A stretch of DNA of 5,689 nt, taken from contig JAOUCV010000160.1 of assembly GCA_029859555.1 (NCBI GenBank), forward strand, positions 1 to 5,689, in the 5' to 3' direction. Below the pieces are notes generated by a model that worked only from the letters and a program-made list of their open reading frames with translations, was not told where the DNA came from and did not search any database. Shown in pieces: positions 1 to 5,689 of this stretch. This DNA is from Gammaproteobacteria bacterium. GTDB taxonomy: Bacteria > Pseudomonadota > Gammaproteobacteria > UBA9214. A program made the position numbers and the translations under genes. How positions within the stretch are numbered: position 1 is the stretch's first letter; every line of letters begins with the position of its first letter.

Positions 1-831
1 ATGCAGGAAGCGGCGTCCCTTTATGTCGCGCAGGTTACGCAGTGTGGCCAGCAGTAGCGGAATGTCATGACCATCAATCGGGCCGATGTAGTTGAATCCC
101 AGTTCCTCAAACAGGGTGCCGGGCAGGAACATGCCCTTCATGTGTTCTTCCAGGCGGCGAGCATAGCGGGTCAGGCGCGGTGATTTGTGCAGTAGGCTTT
201 TGCTGGTCTTTCGTACCCCGGTATAGAGATGCCCGGAGAGAATACGCGCCAGGTAGTTGTGCATGGCGCCGCGGTTACGCGAGATCGACATCTTGTTGTC
301 GTTGAGGATGACCAGCAGGTCGCTGTCGGTATCGCCGGCATTGTTGAGTGCCTCGTAAGCCATGCCGGCTGTCATGGCGCCATCACCGATAATGGCAACA
401 GTCTGGCGTTGCTTGTCTTCCACTTTTGCAACCACCGACATGCCCAGTGCGGCACTGATCGAGGTGCTGGAATGACCGGCGCCAAAACAGTCATATTCAC
501 TTTCCGAACGACTGAGAAAGCCACTCAGGCCCCCTGCACGGCGCAGGCTGTGCATGGCATCGCGGCGACCGGTGAGAATTTTGTGCGGGTAGGCCTGGTG
601 TCCGATATCCCACACCAGCCTGTCTTCAGGCGTGTTAAAGACCCGGTGCAGGGCTATAGTCAACTCCACAGTGCCAAGGCCGGCAGACAGGTGACCACCG
701 GTGCTGGCGACTGACTCGATCAGGAACTCACGCAACTCGGTAGCGAGTTGCAGCAACTCGGCTTCCTCCAGTTCATGCAGGTCTGCGGGGCAATTTATAC
801 GGTGTAGCAGGGGGTAAGTGGACTTTGGCAT
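1..831 (-). CDS. dxs: 1-deoxy-D-xylulose-5-phosphate synthase (3' end outside window)
   Basis: DXS condenses pyruvate and glyceraldehyde 3-phosphate to 1-deoxy-D-xylulose 5-phosphate, the first step of the MEP isoprenoid pathway and a branch to thiamine and pyridoxal. It is a cytosolic thiamine-diphosphate enzyme. The first 277 codons are visible, of about 620 in the family, so only the N-terminal TPP-binding domain is present. Landmarks are [13 protein letters not shown] (H47), [15 protein letters not shown] (H78), [10 protein letters not shown] (117-126), the GDG motif at 149-151 ending in NDN at 177-179, and [20 protein letters not shown] near the visible end. The ATG at 831 aligns with the E. 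coli N-terminus, offset by about two residues. The frame stays open upstream, but nothing there looks like DXS. The Shine-Dalgarno is poor (GGTAAC about 10 bases before ATG). K180 replaces the usual acidic residue after NDN. The gene lies 110 bases downstream of the UDG-like gene; xseB and ispA, frequent upstream partners of dxs, are not next to it. Confidence 0.97.
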   Translation of the reverse strand, partial: MPKSTYPLLHRINCPADLHELEEAELLQLATELREFLIESVASTGGHLSAGLGTVELTIALHRVFNTPEDRLVWDIGHQAYPHKILTGRRDAMHSLRRAGGLSGFLSRSESEYDCFGAGHSSTSISAALGMSVVAKVEDKQRQTVAIIGDGAMTAGMAYEALNNAGDTDSDLLVILNDNKMSISRNRGAMHNYLARILSGHLYTGVRKTSKSLLHKSPRLTRYARRLEEHMKGMFLPGTLFEELGFNYIGPIDGHDIPLLLATLRNLRDIKGRRFLH

Positions 832-941
832 TGTAATAATGTTACCAGAAACCAATAGGCTGCGTGTCCGCAATTGCCTGTATCTGTCTGCAGCTGTTAA
901 TGTTTGGCCAATAAACCGTATTATCCAGCGGGTATATGCCG
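832..941 (-). promoter_or_regulatory. Intergenic region upstream of dxs, possible weak promoter
   Basis: This 110-base gap separates the UDG-like stop from the dxs start. On the minus strand there is a GATAAT hexamer (920-925, one mismatch to the -10 consensus), with CTGAAA (945-950) 19 bases upstream as a poor -35. Short palindromes TTGGCCAA (904-911) and GCAATTGC (870-877) are present. I see no convincing rho-independent terminator for the upstream operon, so read-through into dxs is also possible. The promoter call is weak. Confidence 0.22.
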
Positions 942-1526
942 TTATTTCAGGGCGCGTCTTATGTGCCTGCGAAACGCTGGCAGAACCCCGGTTTCAAACC
1001 AGGGGTTGTTTTTGAACCAGCGGATATTGCGTGGTGACGGGTGCGGTAGCGGAAAATGTTCAGGCAAGCAGGCCTGCCAGTCCTGCACAGTTGCTGCAAG
1101 GCTGCGACGACCGCTCTCAAGGTAGTATTTCTGCGCGTATTGACCAATCAGTACTGTGAGTTGCAGCGCCGGCATTTCCGCCAGCAGGCGCTCGTGCCAT
1201 TGTGGCGCGCACTCCGGGCGTGGCGGTAAATCACCGGATTTTCCCTTGCCCGGGTAACAGAAGCCCATGGGGATAATGGCGATATGCTGTTCGTCATAGA
1301 ACAGCTCGCGATCGACCTGCATCCAGTCACGCAGGCGTTTACCGCTGGGATCATCCCACGGTATGCCGGTCTGGTGGACGCGTGTGCCGGGGGCCTGTCC
1401 GATAATCAGGATACGGGCGGTATTACTGGCGCGCACAACCGGTCTCGGTCCAAGTGGTAATTGCGCCTCGCAACTACGGCAGGCACGCACCTCGCATAAC
1501 AACTGTTTGAGTGCGCGACTGCTCAA
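942..1526 (-). CDS. Uracil-DNA glycosylase superfamily protein, Fe-S (family 4-like) type
   Basis: The 194-residue protein belongs to the uracil-DNA glycosylase fold, whose members excise uracil or other damaged bases from DNA. Motif 1 is GQAPG (43-47), followed by [21 protein letters not shown], and motif 2 is HPSPRN (162-167). Cysteines at 16, 19, 90 and 106 match the C-x2-C plus C-x(about 15)-C pattern that binds a 4Fe-4S cluster in family 4 enzymes. Family 4 normally reads GEAPG, so this is a divergent subgroup that I recall as widespread in Proteobacteria and annotated only as UDG-like; its actual substrate is not evident. The start is TTG at 1526, which overlaps the upstream stop as TTGA. 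No strong Shine-Dalgarno is visible, so translation is probably coupled to the preceding gene. The next in-frame GTG would cut into the cluster-binding N-terminus. Confidence 0.9.
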   Translation of the reverse strand: MSSRALKQLLCEVRACRSCEAQLPLGPRPVVRASNTARILIIGQAPGTRVHQTGIPWDDPSGKRLRDWMQVDRELFYDEQHIAIIPMGFCYPGKGKSGDLPPRPECAPQWHERLLAEMPALQLTVLIGQYAQKYYLESGRRSLAATVQDWQACLPEHFPLPHPSPRNIRWFKNNPWFETGVLPAFRRHIRRALK

Positions 1527-1948
1527 TATTTTTTCAGCAGTTCGCCCAGTTGCAGCGGCGCCTGCTGGTCATCCTGTTCGTCCCAGCGGCGGAAAACATC
1601 AAGGCCTGCCTCAAAAAACCGGCGTTCGTCAGGTTTGTCGCGAAAGCCCTGCAGGCGCTCGCTGATGCTGCCGGTTTCTGTGATCGGCATGCTGAAATAG
1701 GTTTTCATAAAGACCACGAATACGCCCAGCGTCTGTGTTTCGTCAAGTCCAAGCCGCTGTGACAGGTATTCTATTGCGCCGTAATGAAATGCCATGACAT
1801 TGAATTGCCTGGCGGGGTAACGGGCAAGATCCTCACGGTCAATATTTGCAGAGCTCGCCATCGCGAAGCGGTCGATAATGCTGCAAGCGGTCTCGATAGT
1901 CGCTGGCAGAGGGTCTTTTTTAGGGAACAGTTTTTTTAAAATATCCAT
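1523..1948 (-). CDS. Conserved-looking hypothetical protein, 141 aa
   Basis: I do not recognise this protein. It is soluble and appears mostly alpha-helical, with no signal peptide or clear membrane segment. The N-terminus is basic (MDILKKLFPKKD), the middle is mixed (FNVMAFHYGAIEYLSQRLGL, 49-68), followed by a short hydrophobic patch (LGVFVVFMKTYF, 74-85), and the C-terminus is charged (RRWDEQDDQQ). Its reality is supported by gene packing: its ATG shares one base with the upstream methyltransferase-like stop (TAATG), and its TGA overlaps the TTG start of the UDG-like gene. There is no clear Shine-Dalgarno, consistent with translational coupling. Residence between a membrane methyltransferase-like gene and a DNA repair-like gene does not reveal its job. 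Confidence 0.85.
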   Translation of the reverse strand: MDILKKLFPKKDPLPATIETACSIIDRFAMASSANIDREDLARYPARQFNVMAFHYGAIEYLSQRLGLDETQTLGVFVVFMKTYFSMPITETGSISERLQGFRDKPDERRFFEAGLDVFRRWDEQDDQQAPLQLGELLKKY

Positions 1949-2424
1949 TATAGCCAGCGCCGAACGCGTTTTTTGTAGTCGATATATTGTTGTTCAAACA
2001 GTGTTTCCAGGTAATGTTCCTCGCGTGCAATGGCGTAGTGTGAAATGACAATGACGGAGGGGACGACGAGCAGCACTATCCAGAGATTGTCAAGCCAGAT
2101 GGCGACTGTCAACTGCACCAGAGTCAGCACGATATAGAGTGGATTGCGTGTAAAGCGATAGGGGCCTGAAGTCAGCAGCGCACTGTCCGGCTTGTCGGGG
2201 CGCACGTCGGTATCGGCCTTGTAGAATTCATACAGTGACCAGGCCGCCAGTAGTAAAGCAATAACTACCAGTGCCACGCCGTAGTTGCGGTTATGCAGTC
2301 CATAGGGCATCGCCAGTGGCCAGAAATTGTTGAGACCGATCCCGCTGAGAATGCTGATGGCGTAAATGACAGGCGGATGCAGGCGAATTCCCGGGCCGTG
2401 CTGGTCATCAATATTGCTGTTCAC
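1948..2424 (-). CDS. Isoprenylcysteine carboxyl methyltransferase (ICMT/PEMT)-like membrane protein
   Basis: This 158-residue integral membrane protein carries the C-terminal signature of the ICMT/phospholipid methyltransferase superfamily: SGPYRFTRNPLYI (86-98), then a hydrophobic hairpin, then AREEHYLETLFEQQYIDYKKRVRRW (133-157, with the EE pair at 135-136). In the family these elements bind S-adenosylmethionine and the lipid-like substrate. Hydrophobic segments lie at about 18-40, 48-64, 97-110 and 113-130. Bacterial members methylate varied or unknown targets, so the substrate here is open; protein prenylcysteine is unlikely in a bacterium. The start is GTG at 2424, because no ATG occurs before codon 39 and an in-frame TGA closes the frame four codons upstream. 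That TGA is also the stop of the preceding small gene, so the two genes share a frame. The Shine-Dalgarno is weak. Confidence 0.9.
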   Translation of the reverse strand: MNSNIDDQHGPGIRLHPPVIYAISILSGIGLNNFWPLAMPYGLHNRNYGVALVVIALLLAAWSLYEFYKADTDVRPDKPDSALLTSGPYRFTRNPLYIVLTLVQLTVAIWLDNLWIVLLVVPSVIVISHYAIAREEHYLETLFEQQYIDYKKRVRRWL

Positions 2425-2433
2425 CGGGTGTGT

Positions 2434-2610
2434 TCAGCTTTCGCGCGGGCCGGCAAAGTACCAGATAATGACACCCAGCAACGGTAACAGCAGTACCAGA
2501 ACGATCCAGATTGCTTTCTTGACGGTGTCCGCCGAGCTTTGAAATATGTTCAGAATAGCCCATACGTTGGCAATTAGTATCAGTAGTCCGAAAATTCCAC
2601 CTATTTCCAT
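2434..2610 (-). CDS. Small PLDc_N-like membrane protein, 58 aa
   Basis: This 58-residue frame resembles the phospholipase D nuclease N-terminal (PLDc_N) family of short two-helix membrane proteins. It starts MEIGGIFGLLILIANVWAIL, giving a first helix at about 4-22. A short polar loop with KK at 31-32 follows, then AIWIVLVLLLPLLGVIIWYF (33-52) as the second helix, and a short tail GPRES. The KxxWxxxxLxLPxxGxxxW arrangement is the family hallmark. No HKD phospholipase motif is present, so it is not itself a phospholipase; members occur alone or fused to larger enzymes and their function is unclear. The ATG lies inside the end of the DUF6498 gene (10-base overlap) and has the best ribosome binding site in the operon. 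It falls under common ORF length cut-offs and is easily missed. Confidence 0.86.
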   Translation of the reverse strand: MEIGGIFGLLILIANVWAILNIFQSSADTVKKAIWIVLVLLLPLLGVIIWYFAGPRES

Positions 2611-3311
2611 TGCTGTTCTCCTGTGGCTTGTTTTGGTGCGCTGTCGCTAGCAACGGCAGTATCCGGTTTGTGTGAGCGGTTATGCAGCATGATATCGATC
2701 CCGGTTTTGAGCGCAACCAGCACCACCAGCATGCCGGTGGGTGAGCCGAGTACGGTAACCAGAAAACCACCTGCAATGACGGTGACTTGCAGCACGGCAA
2801 TGCGCTTGTAGGGAGCACGCATCAGTTTTTTTGTGGTGGTATGGCGGTATTCCCGCTGACCGACAAACAGCAACAGAAAAGACACGCCGTGGCTGAGTAA
2901 TAATGCAATACAGGCCCATAGTAATTCTGCAGGCGCGGCATTGATGACCTGGCGTAGCAGATCGATAAACATCTGTATTAAAACCAGCGGCCCGGGCCAG
3001 TCGGCCTGTGCCGGCAACTCTGCCAGTTCGCCGGCAAAACGGGTCAGTTCCAGTATTGCAAGACCGTGAATTACGCAGAACAGACCGTAATGTATGCAGA
3101 AGAACAGCATTTGAGGGAGTGCGCCGCTACCGCCGCTGGTGAGCATCTTCAGCAGTGTGTAACTGCCGACCACCAGGTTTTCTATCCAGTAGAGTACAAC
3201 AATAGAGCCGACATCCCAGCCCAGGTAGAGTACCCCGAATAGCGGTACCAGGTTGGCAAGCAGCAGTGCCGCTATCGGCAGGTTAACAGCTTGCTGCTGG
3301 TTCAATGGCAT
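2601..3311 (-). CDS. DUF6498-type multi-pass membrane protein
   Basis: The 236-residue protein matches what I know of the DUF6498 family of uncharacterised bacterial membrane proteins. Key stretches are VLYWIENLVVG (39-49), MLFFCIHYGLFCVIHG (68-83), a central helix with LLLSHGVSFLLLF (137-149), RAPYKRIAVLQVTVIAGGF (165-183), and LKTGIDIMLH near the last helix (201-210). I count about six hydrophobic segments: 11-30, 33-52, 68-88, 129-150, 170-189 and 192-208. A polar, probably cytoplasmic tail follows. Repeated His residues next to aromatic positions in helices might bind metal or haem, but that is inference. I choose the ATG at 3311, 28 bases after the nhaA stop. The frame can be extended to a TTG at 3362, but that would overlap nhaA and add an untypical polar, Cys-containing stretch. 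Its 3' end overlaps the PLDc_N-like gene. Confidence 0.87.
   Translation of the reverse strand: MPLNQQQAVNLPIAALLLANLVPLFGVLYLGWDVGSIVVLYWIENLVVGSYTLLKMLTSGGSGALPQMLFFCIHYGLFCVIHGLAILELTRFAGELAELPAQADWPGPLVLIQMFIDLLRQVINAAPAELLWACIALLLSHGVSFLLLFVGQREYRHTTTKKLMRAPYKRIAVLQVTVIAGGFLVTVLGSPTGMLVVLVALKTGIDIMLHNRSHKPDTAVASDSAPKQATGEQQWK
2618..2622 (-). promoter_or_regulatory. Shine-Dalgarno AGGAG for the small PLDc_N-like gene
   Basis: AGGAG on the minus strand lies 7 bases upstream of the ATG at 2610, inside the last codons of the DUF6498 gene. This consensus site supports the short frame as translated and fixes its start. Confidence 0.8.
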
Positions 3312-3339
3312 GCAGGTACGCGGCTGTTGCCCGCTGCAG

Positions 3340-4719
3340 TCAGCCGTTCTTGCTGCCGGCAAGATAGAGCCAGATAAATCCCGTCATACCGGCAACCAGT
3401 GAAGCAAACAGGATGCCGGTTTTTGCCATGAGTAACAGTTCCGGCTGGTGTATAAAACCGAGTTCGGCAATAAAGATAGACATGGTGAAGCCAATACCGC
3501 CAAGCAGGGAGACACCGATAATCTGCGTGAAACGTGTTTCTGCCGGTAAGACCCCGATATTCAGTTTCAGCGCTATCCAGCAACTGCCGGCAATGCCAAT
3601 AATCTTGCCGGCGATTAATCCGACCGAAACACCCATGGTTACCGGGTGCATCAGTGTCTCGCCAAAGCCGCTCAGGTTCAGCGGGATACCGGCATTGAAT
3701 AATGCGAATATCGGGATGACCAGGTAGGCGACCGGCAGGTGCCATGCGTGTTCCAGGCGTTGCAGTGGTGCTTCGACCTCGTGGATGCCATTACCCAGTG
3801 TCTGCACGATGGCGCGCAACTTGTCATTGGTCATGATGCTTTGCCCGGATACATGGCTGTCATTAAAACGCTGCATCAATTCACTGACCTGCTGGCTGAA
3901 GCGGTCCGGGTTGTACTTCGGGCGCGCCGGTACCGAGAAGGCGCCCAGAACACCCGCCAGTGTTGCATGTACGCCGGAAAGATACATGGCATACCAGAGG
4001 AAAATGGAAAGAATGAAGTAGGGCAGAATTTTGCGGACGCCTGCTATATTCAGCACCATTAACATAGCGAAGATAGCGGCCACAGCAAGCAGTGCGTCTA
4101 TCGAGAGGGTTTCCGTATAAAACACTGCAATGACCATGACTGCCCCAAGGTCATCAACAATGGCCAGCGCTACCAGGAAGGTAATCAGTGCTTTCGGTAC
4201 GCGACGGGCAAGCAAGGCGATGGCGCCGAGCGCGAACGCAATATCAGTTGCCATCGGTATGCCCCAGCCGCGTGCTGCATCACCTTCCGGATTGAGGGCG
4301 AAATAAATCAGTGCAGGCACGACCATGCCACCAATAGCGGCGACGATTGGCAATGCGGCCTGGCGCGGATTTGCCAGTTCACCAACCATGATCTCGCGCT
4401 TGAGTTCCAGTCCGACGACGAAGAAAAACAGCGCCATCAGGCCATCATTGACCCAGTGATGCAGGCTGTTTTCAATCGACCAGCTGCCGACGCTGAGGCC
4501 GATGTCAATATGCTGGATTTGCTGATAAATATAGGCGAGGGGACTGTTTGCCAGAATCAGTGCCAGCACTGCCATAATCATCAGCAGCAGGCCACTGGTC
4601 GTCTGCCGATGAATAAACTCTTCAAACGGGGTCAGTACCTTTTTGAATGCCCGTTCCCAGGGCGCGACATAGACACCGTCTTCCTGTGACTGTCTTCTGA
4701 ATTTATCTGAATTACTCAT
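3340..4719 (-). CDS. nhaA: Na+/H+ antiporter NhaA
   Basis: NhaA is an inner-membrane antiporter that exports Na+ or Li+ in exchange for H+ and supports pH and salt homeostasis. The protein has 459 residues, against 388 in E. coli, and belongs to the longer form with an N-terminal extension of about 35 residues (APWERAFKKVLTPFEEF) and a longer cytoplasmic loop at about 268-322. Key residues are present: the DD pair at 189-190 (E. coli D163/D164), T158 and D159 in MATDIAFALG (E. coli T132/D133), K372 in GLIAGKIIGI (E. coli K300), H251 in SGVHATLAGV (E. coli H225), and the pH-sensing region GLELKRE (103-109). The ATG at 4719 has a modest Shine-Dalgarno (GGAA, 8 bases upstream). It heads a compact run of six minus-strand genes. 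No nhaR-like regulator lies in the window. Confidence 0.97.
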   Translation of the reverse strand: MSNSDKFRRQSQEDGVYVAPWERAFKKVLTPFEEFIHRQTTSGLLLMIMAVLALILANSPLAYIYQQIQHIDIGLSVGSWSIENSLHHWVNDGLMALFFFVVGLELKREIMVGELANPRQAALPIVAAIGGMVVPALIYFALNPEGDAARGWGIPMATDIAFALGAIALLARRVPKALITFLVALAIVDDLGAVMVIAVFYTETLSIDALLAVAAIFAMLMVLNIAGVRKILPYFILSIFLWYAMYLSGVHATLAGVLGAFSVPARPKYNPDRFSQQVSELMQRFNDSHVSGQSIMTNDKLRAIVQTLGNGIHEVEAPLQRLEHAWHLPVAYLVIPIFALFNAGIPLNLSGFGETLMHPVTMGVSVGLIAGKIIGIAGSCWIALKLNIGVLPAETRFTQIIGVSLLGGIGFTMSIFIAELGFIHQPELLLMAKTGILFASLVAGMTGFIWLYLAGSKNG

Positions 4720-4754
4720 GGTTTGTGTTCCGGTAGCTTGCCTGGCAGCAGCTG

Positions 4755-4783
4755 ATTGTATTCCAGCGCCGGGGTACTATCTA
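4755..4783 (-). promoter_or_regulatory. Possible sigma-70 promoter of nhaA
   Basis: On the minus strand, TACAAT (4755-4760, five of six to the -10 consensus) is preceded at 17 bases by TAGATA (4778-4783, four of six to the -35). Transcription would start about 30 bases before the nhaA ATG. The rest of the 106-base gap (4720-4825) shows no strong terminator for the HPP gene, only short repeats such as CTGCAG and two copies of CAGCGCC. This is based on consensus matching alone. Confidence 0.35.
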
Positions 4784-4825
4784 TGTGCAAACAGTCTGCA
4801 GTCTCACTGTCAGCGCCTGGTTACT

Positions 4826-5689
4826 TCAGGAAGAATCTGTTTTGTTATCATCCATACGCTTCCAGTCATCCTTGTCAGGGATTACTTCACAGACAGCCCA
4901 GCGTGCAAATTGAGCCCTTGTCAGCATGACTGAACTTCGTGGTGCTGTTCCGACGATTACCTTGTAGATCACCATGTCCTTGTCCGGGTTGTTACTCGGA
5001 TTGGTGTCCACAATCTGGCGAATACAATGCTCGGGCCCGCTTGCCCCGTTGCTATAATAGCACCCCGGCTTAATCTGCTCCGGCTGCAGTTGGCGTTGAT
5101 TGACCTGTCCGGTAGCCAGCGCATAGATGCGAAGCAGGTCATGCTCGGAAACCGGGATGACGGTGTCCAGCTGGCTGAGTGCATATACCAGGTCGGCATG
5201 CTCAATGCTGCGTTGTGAAACGCCAGTACTCTTGTCGAGGTCCTCTTCAGTTTTATTACCCAGCCATTCCGGGTAACGTCGCCAGGGAAACAGGTAATTG
5301 AAGGCGACGGCGATTATCAACATGATGAGTACATTGATCAGCACCGGTGTGATAACGAACTGGTAGCCGAGCGCATGGGTGGTATCGCCTCCAATTACTG
5401 CGGCAAGGGCCGTTGCCCCGCCCGGCGGGTGTATGCAGCGCAGGTAATGCATGGCACCAATGGCAAGCCCGACGGCAAGGCTTGCTGCAAGGATCTCGCC
5501 CGGTACGGCAATGGCGCAGCTGACACCAACCAGTGCGGAAACGAGGTGTCCGCCAAATACATTCCAGGGCTGTGACAGTGCTCCGTGTGGAACCGCAAAC
5601 AGCAGCACAGCACTGGCTCCCATGGAGGGAACAATCAGCAGGGCGCCGGCTGAGTCCAGTGATGCGCGGGTGATGAAGAAGATGCAAAA
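4826..5689 (-). CDS. HPP-family membrane protein with C-terminal soluble domain (5' end outside window)
   Basis: The visible 287 residues (numbered from the right edge) cover most of an HPP membrane domain and a cytoplasmic-looking extension. HPP proteins are small integral membrane proteins; plant plastid and cyanobacterial members have been linked to nitrite transport, but most bacterial ones are untested. Family marks are PSMGASAVLLFAVP (21-34), PWNVFGGHLVSALVG (41-55), HPPGGATALAAVIGG (87-101) with the eponymous HPP at 87-89, and a last helix at 111-134 ending FPWRRYP. The frame is open to the window edge without a stop, and residues before M23 (TRASLDSAGALLIVPS) fit the family, so the ATG at 5623 is not the real start. 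The extension (about 141-287) has two parts: a helical segment SIEHADLVYALSQLD..VSEHDLLRIYALA (161-192), and a compact segment with GCYYSNGASGPEHCIRQIVD (209-228) and TRAQFARWAVCEV (257-269). Confidence 0.93.
   Translation of the reverse strand, partial: FCIFFITRASLDSAGALLIVPSMGASAVLLFAVPHGALSQPWNVFGGHLVSALVGVSCAIAVPGEILAASLAVGLAIGAMHYLRCIHPPGGATALAAVIGGDTTHALGYQFVITPVLINVLIMLIIAVAFNYLFPWRRYPEWLGNKTEEDLDKSTGVSQRSIEHADLVYALSQLDTVIPVSEHDLLRIYALATGQVNQRQLQPEQIKPGCYYSNGASGPEHCIRQIVDTNPSNNPDKDMVIYKVIVGTAPRSSVMLTRAQFARWAVCEVIPDKDDWKRMDDNKTDSS

Noticed and set aside
229..714. Plus-strand open frame of 161 codons
   Set aside because: It lies wholly antisense to dxs, its translation has no recognisable domain, and the minus frame matches DXS throughout.
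1925..1942. Slippery-looking T TTA AAA AAA run near the 5' end of the 141-residue gene
   Set aside because: It lies three codons from the start, a -1 shift meets a stop within a few codons, and no stimulating structure is evident; the run is explained by Lys codons in KK.
1947..1952. Perfect TATAAT on the minus strand at the start of the 141-residue gene
   Set aside because: It is formed by the stop/start overlap plus the preceding bases, has no reasonable -35 at 16-18 bases, and transcription would begin inside codon 3 of the gene.
2408..2818. Minus-strand open frame of 136 codons overlapping DUF6498, PLDc_N and the ICMT start
   Set aside because: Out of frame with three better-supported genes, with low-complexity Cys/Pro/Ser-rich translation typical of a shadow frame.
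4788..4812. ACAGT...ACTGT inverted repeat after the HPP stop as a terminator
   Set aside because: The stem is only five base pairs with a ten-base loop and is not followed by a T-run on the minus strand.
4764..4817. Two CAGCGCC copies 47 bases apart upstream of nhaA as a possible operator
   Set aside because: The heptamer also occurs elsewhere in the window (for example near 1163 and 1955), so it is probably base-composition noise.
5256..5687. Minus-strand 143-codon open frame in the HPP region
   Set aside because: Arg/Cys/His-rich shadow of the HPP frame; the HPP frame carries the family motifs over the whole stretch.

Overview
The window reads as a piece of a gammaproteobacterial chromosome of moderate GC. 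This rests on the gammaproteobacterial look of the DXS and NhaA sequences, and I cannot name a genus. Every gene I can support lies on the minus strand. Reading in the direction of transcription (right to left) they are: an HPP-family membrane protein (5' end outside the window), nhaA, a DUF6498-type membrane protein, a 58-residue PLDc_N-like small membrane protein, an isoprenylcysteine-carboxyl-methyltransferase-like membrane protein, a 141-residue protein I do not recognise, an Fe-S-type uracil-DNA-glycosylase-like protein, and dxs (3' end outside the window).

Layout. 4826-5689 is the HPP protein with a soluble C-terminal extension. 4720-4825 is a 106-base gap holding a plausible nhaA promoter. 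942-4719 is a compact run of six genes: a 28-base gap after nhaA, then a 10-base overlap, a 9-base gap, a 1-base overlap and a 4-base overlap. This looks like one transcription unit with several translationally coupled starts. 832-941 is a 110-base gap before dxs, which may have its own weak promoter or be read through from upstream.

How the genes may work together. NhaA exports Na+ in exchange for H+. The next three genes all encode integral membrane proteins, two of them from families without a known role. The downstream half turns to DNA repair (UDG-like) and isoprenoid precursor synthesis (DXS). The tight packing supports shared expression, but no common pathway is evident from the sequence.

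Points worth a second look: a short gene (2434-2610) that size cut-offs would miss; the single in-frame TGA between that gene and the methyltransferase-like gene, so that readthrough would give a fusion; the HPP C-terminal domain; the UDG-like protein with a GQAPG motif and a complete four-cysteine set; and an unusual lysine in the thiamine-diphosphate motif of DXS. I see no mobile element, CRISPR array, tRNA or rRNA.
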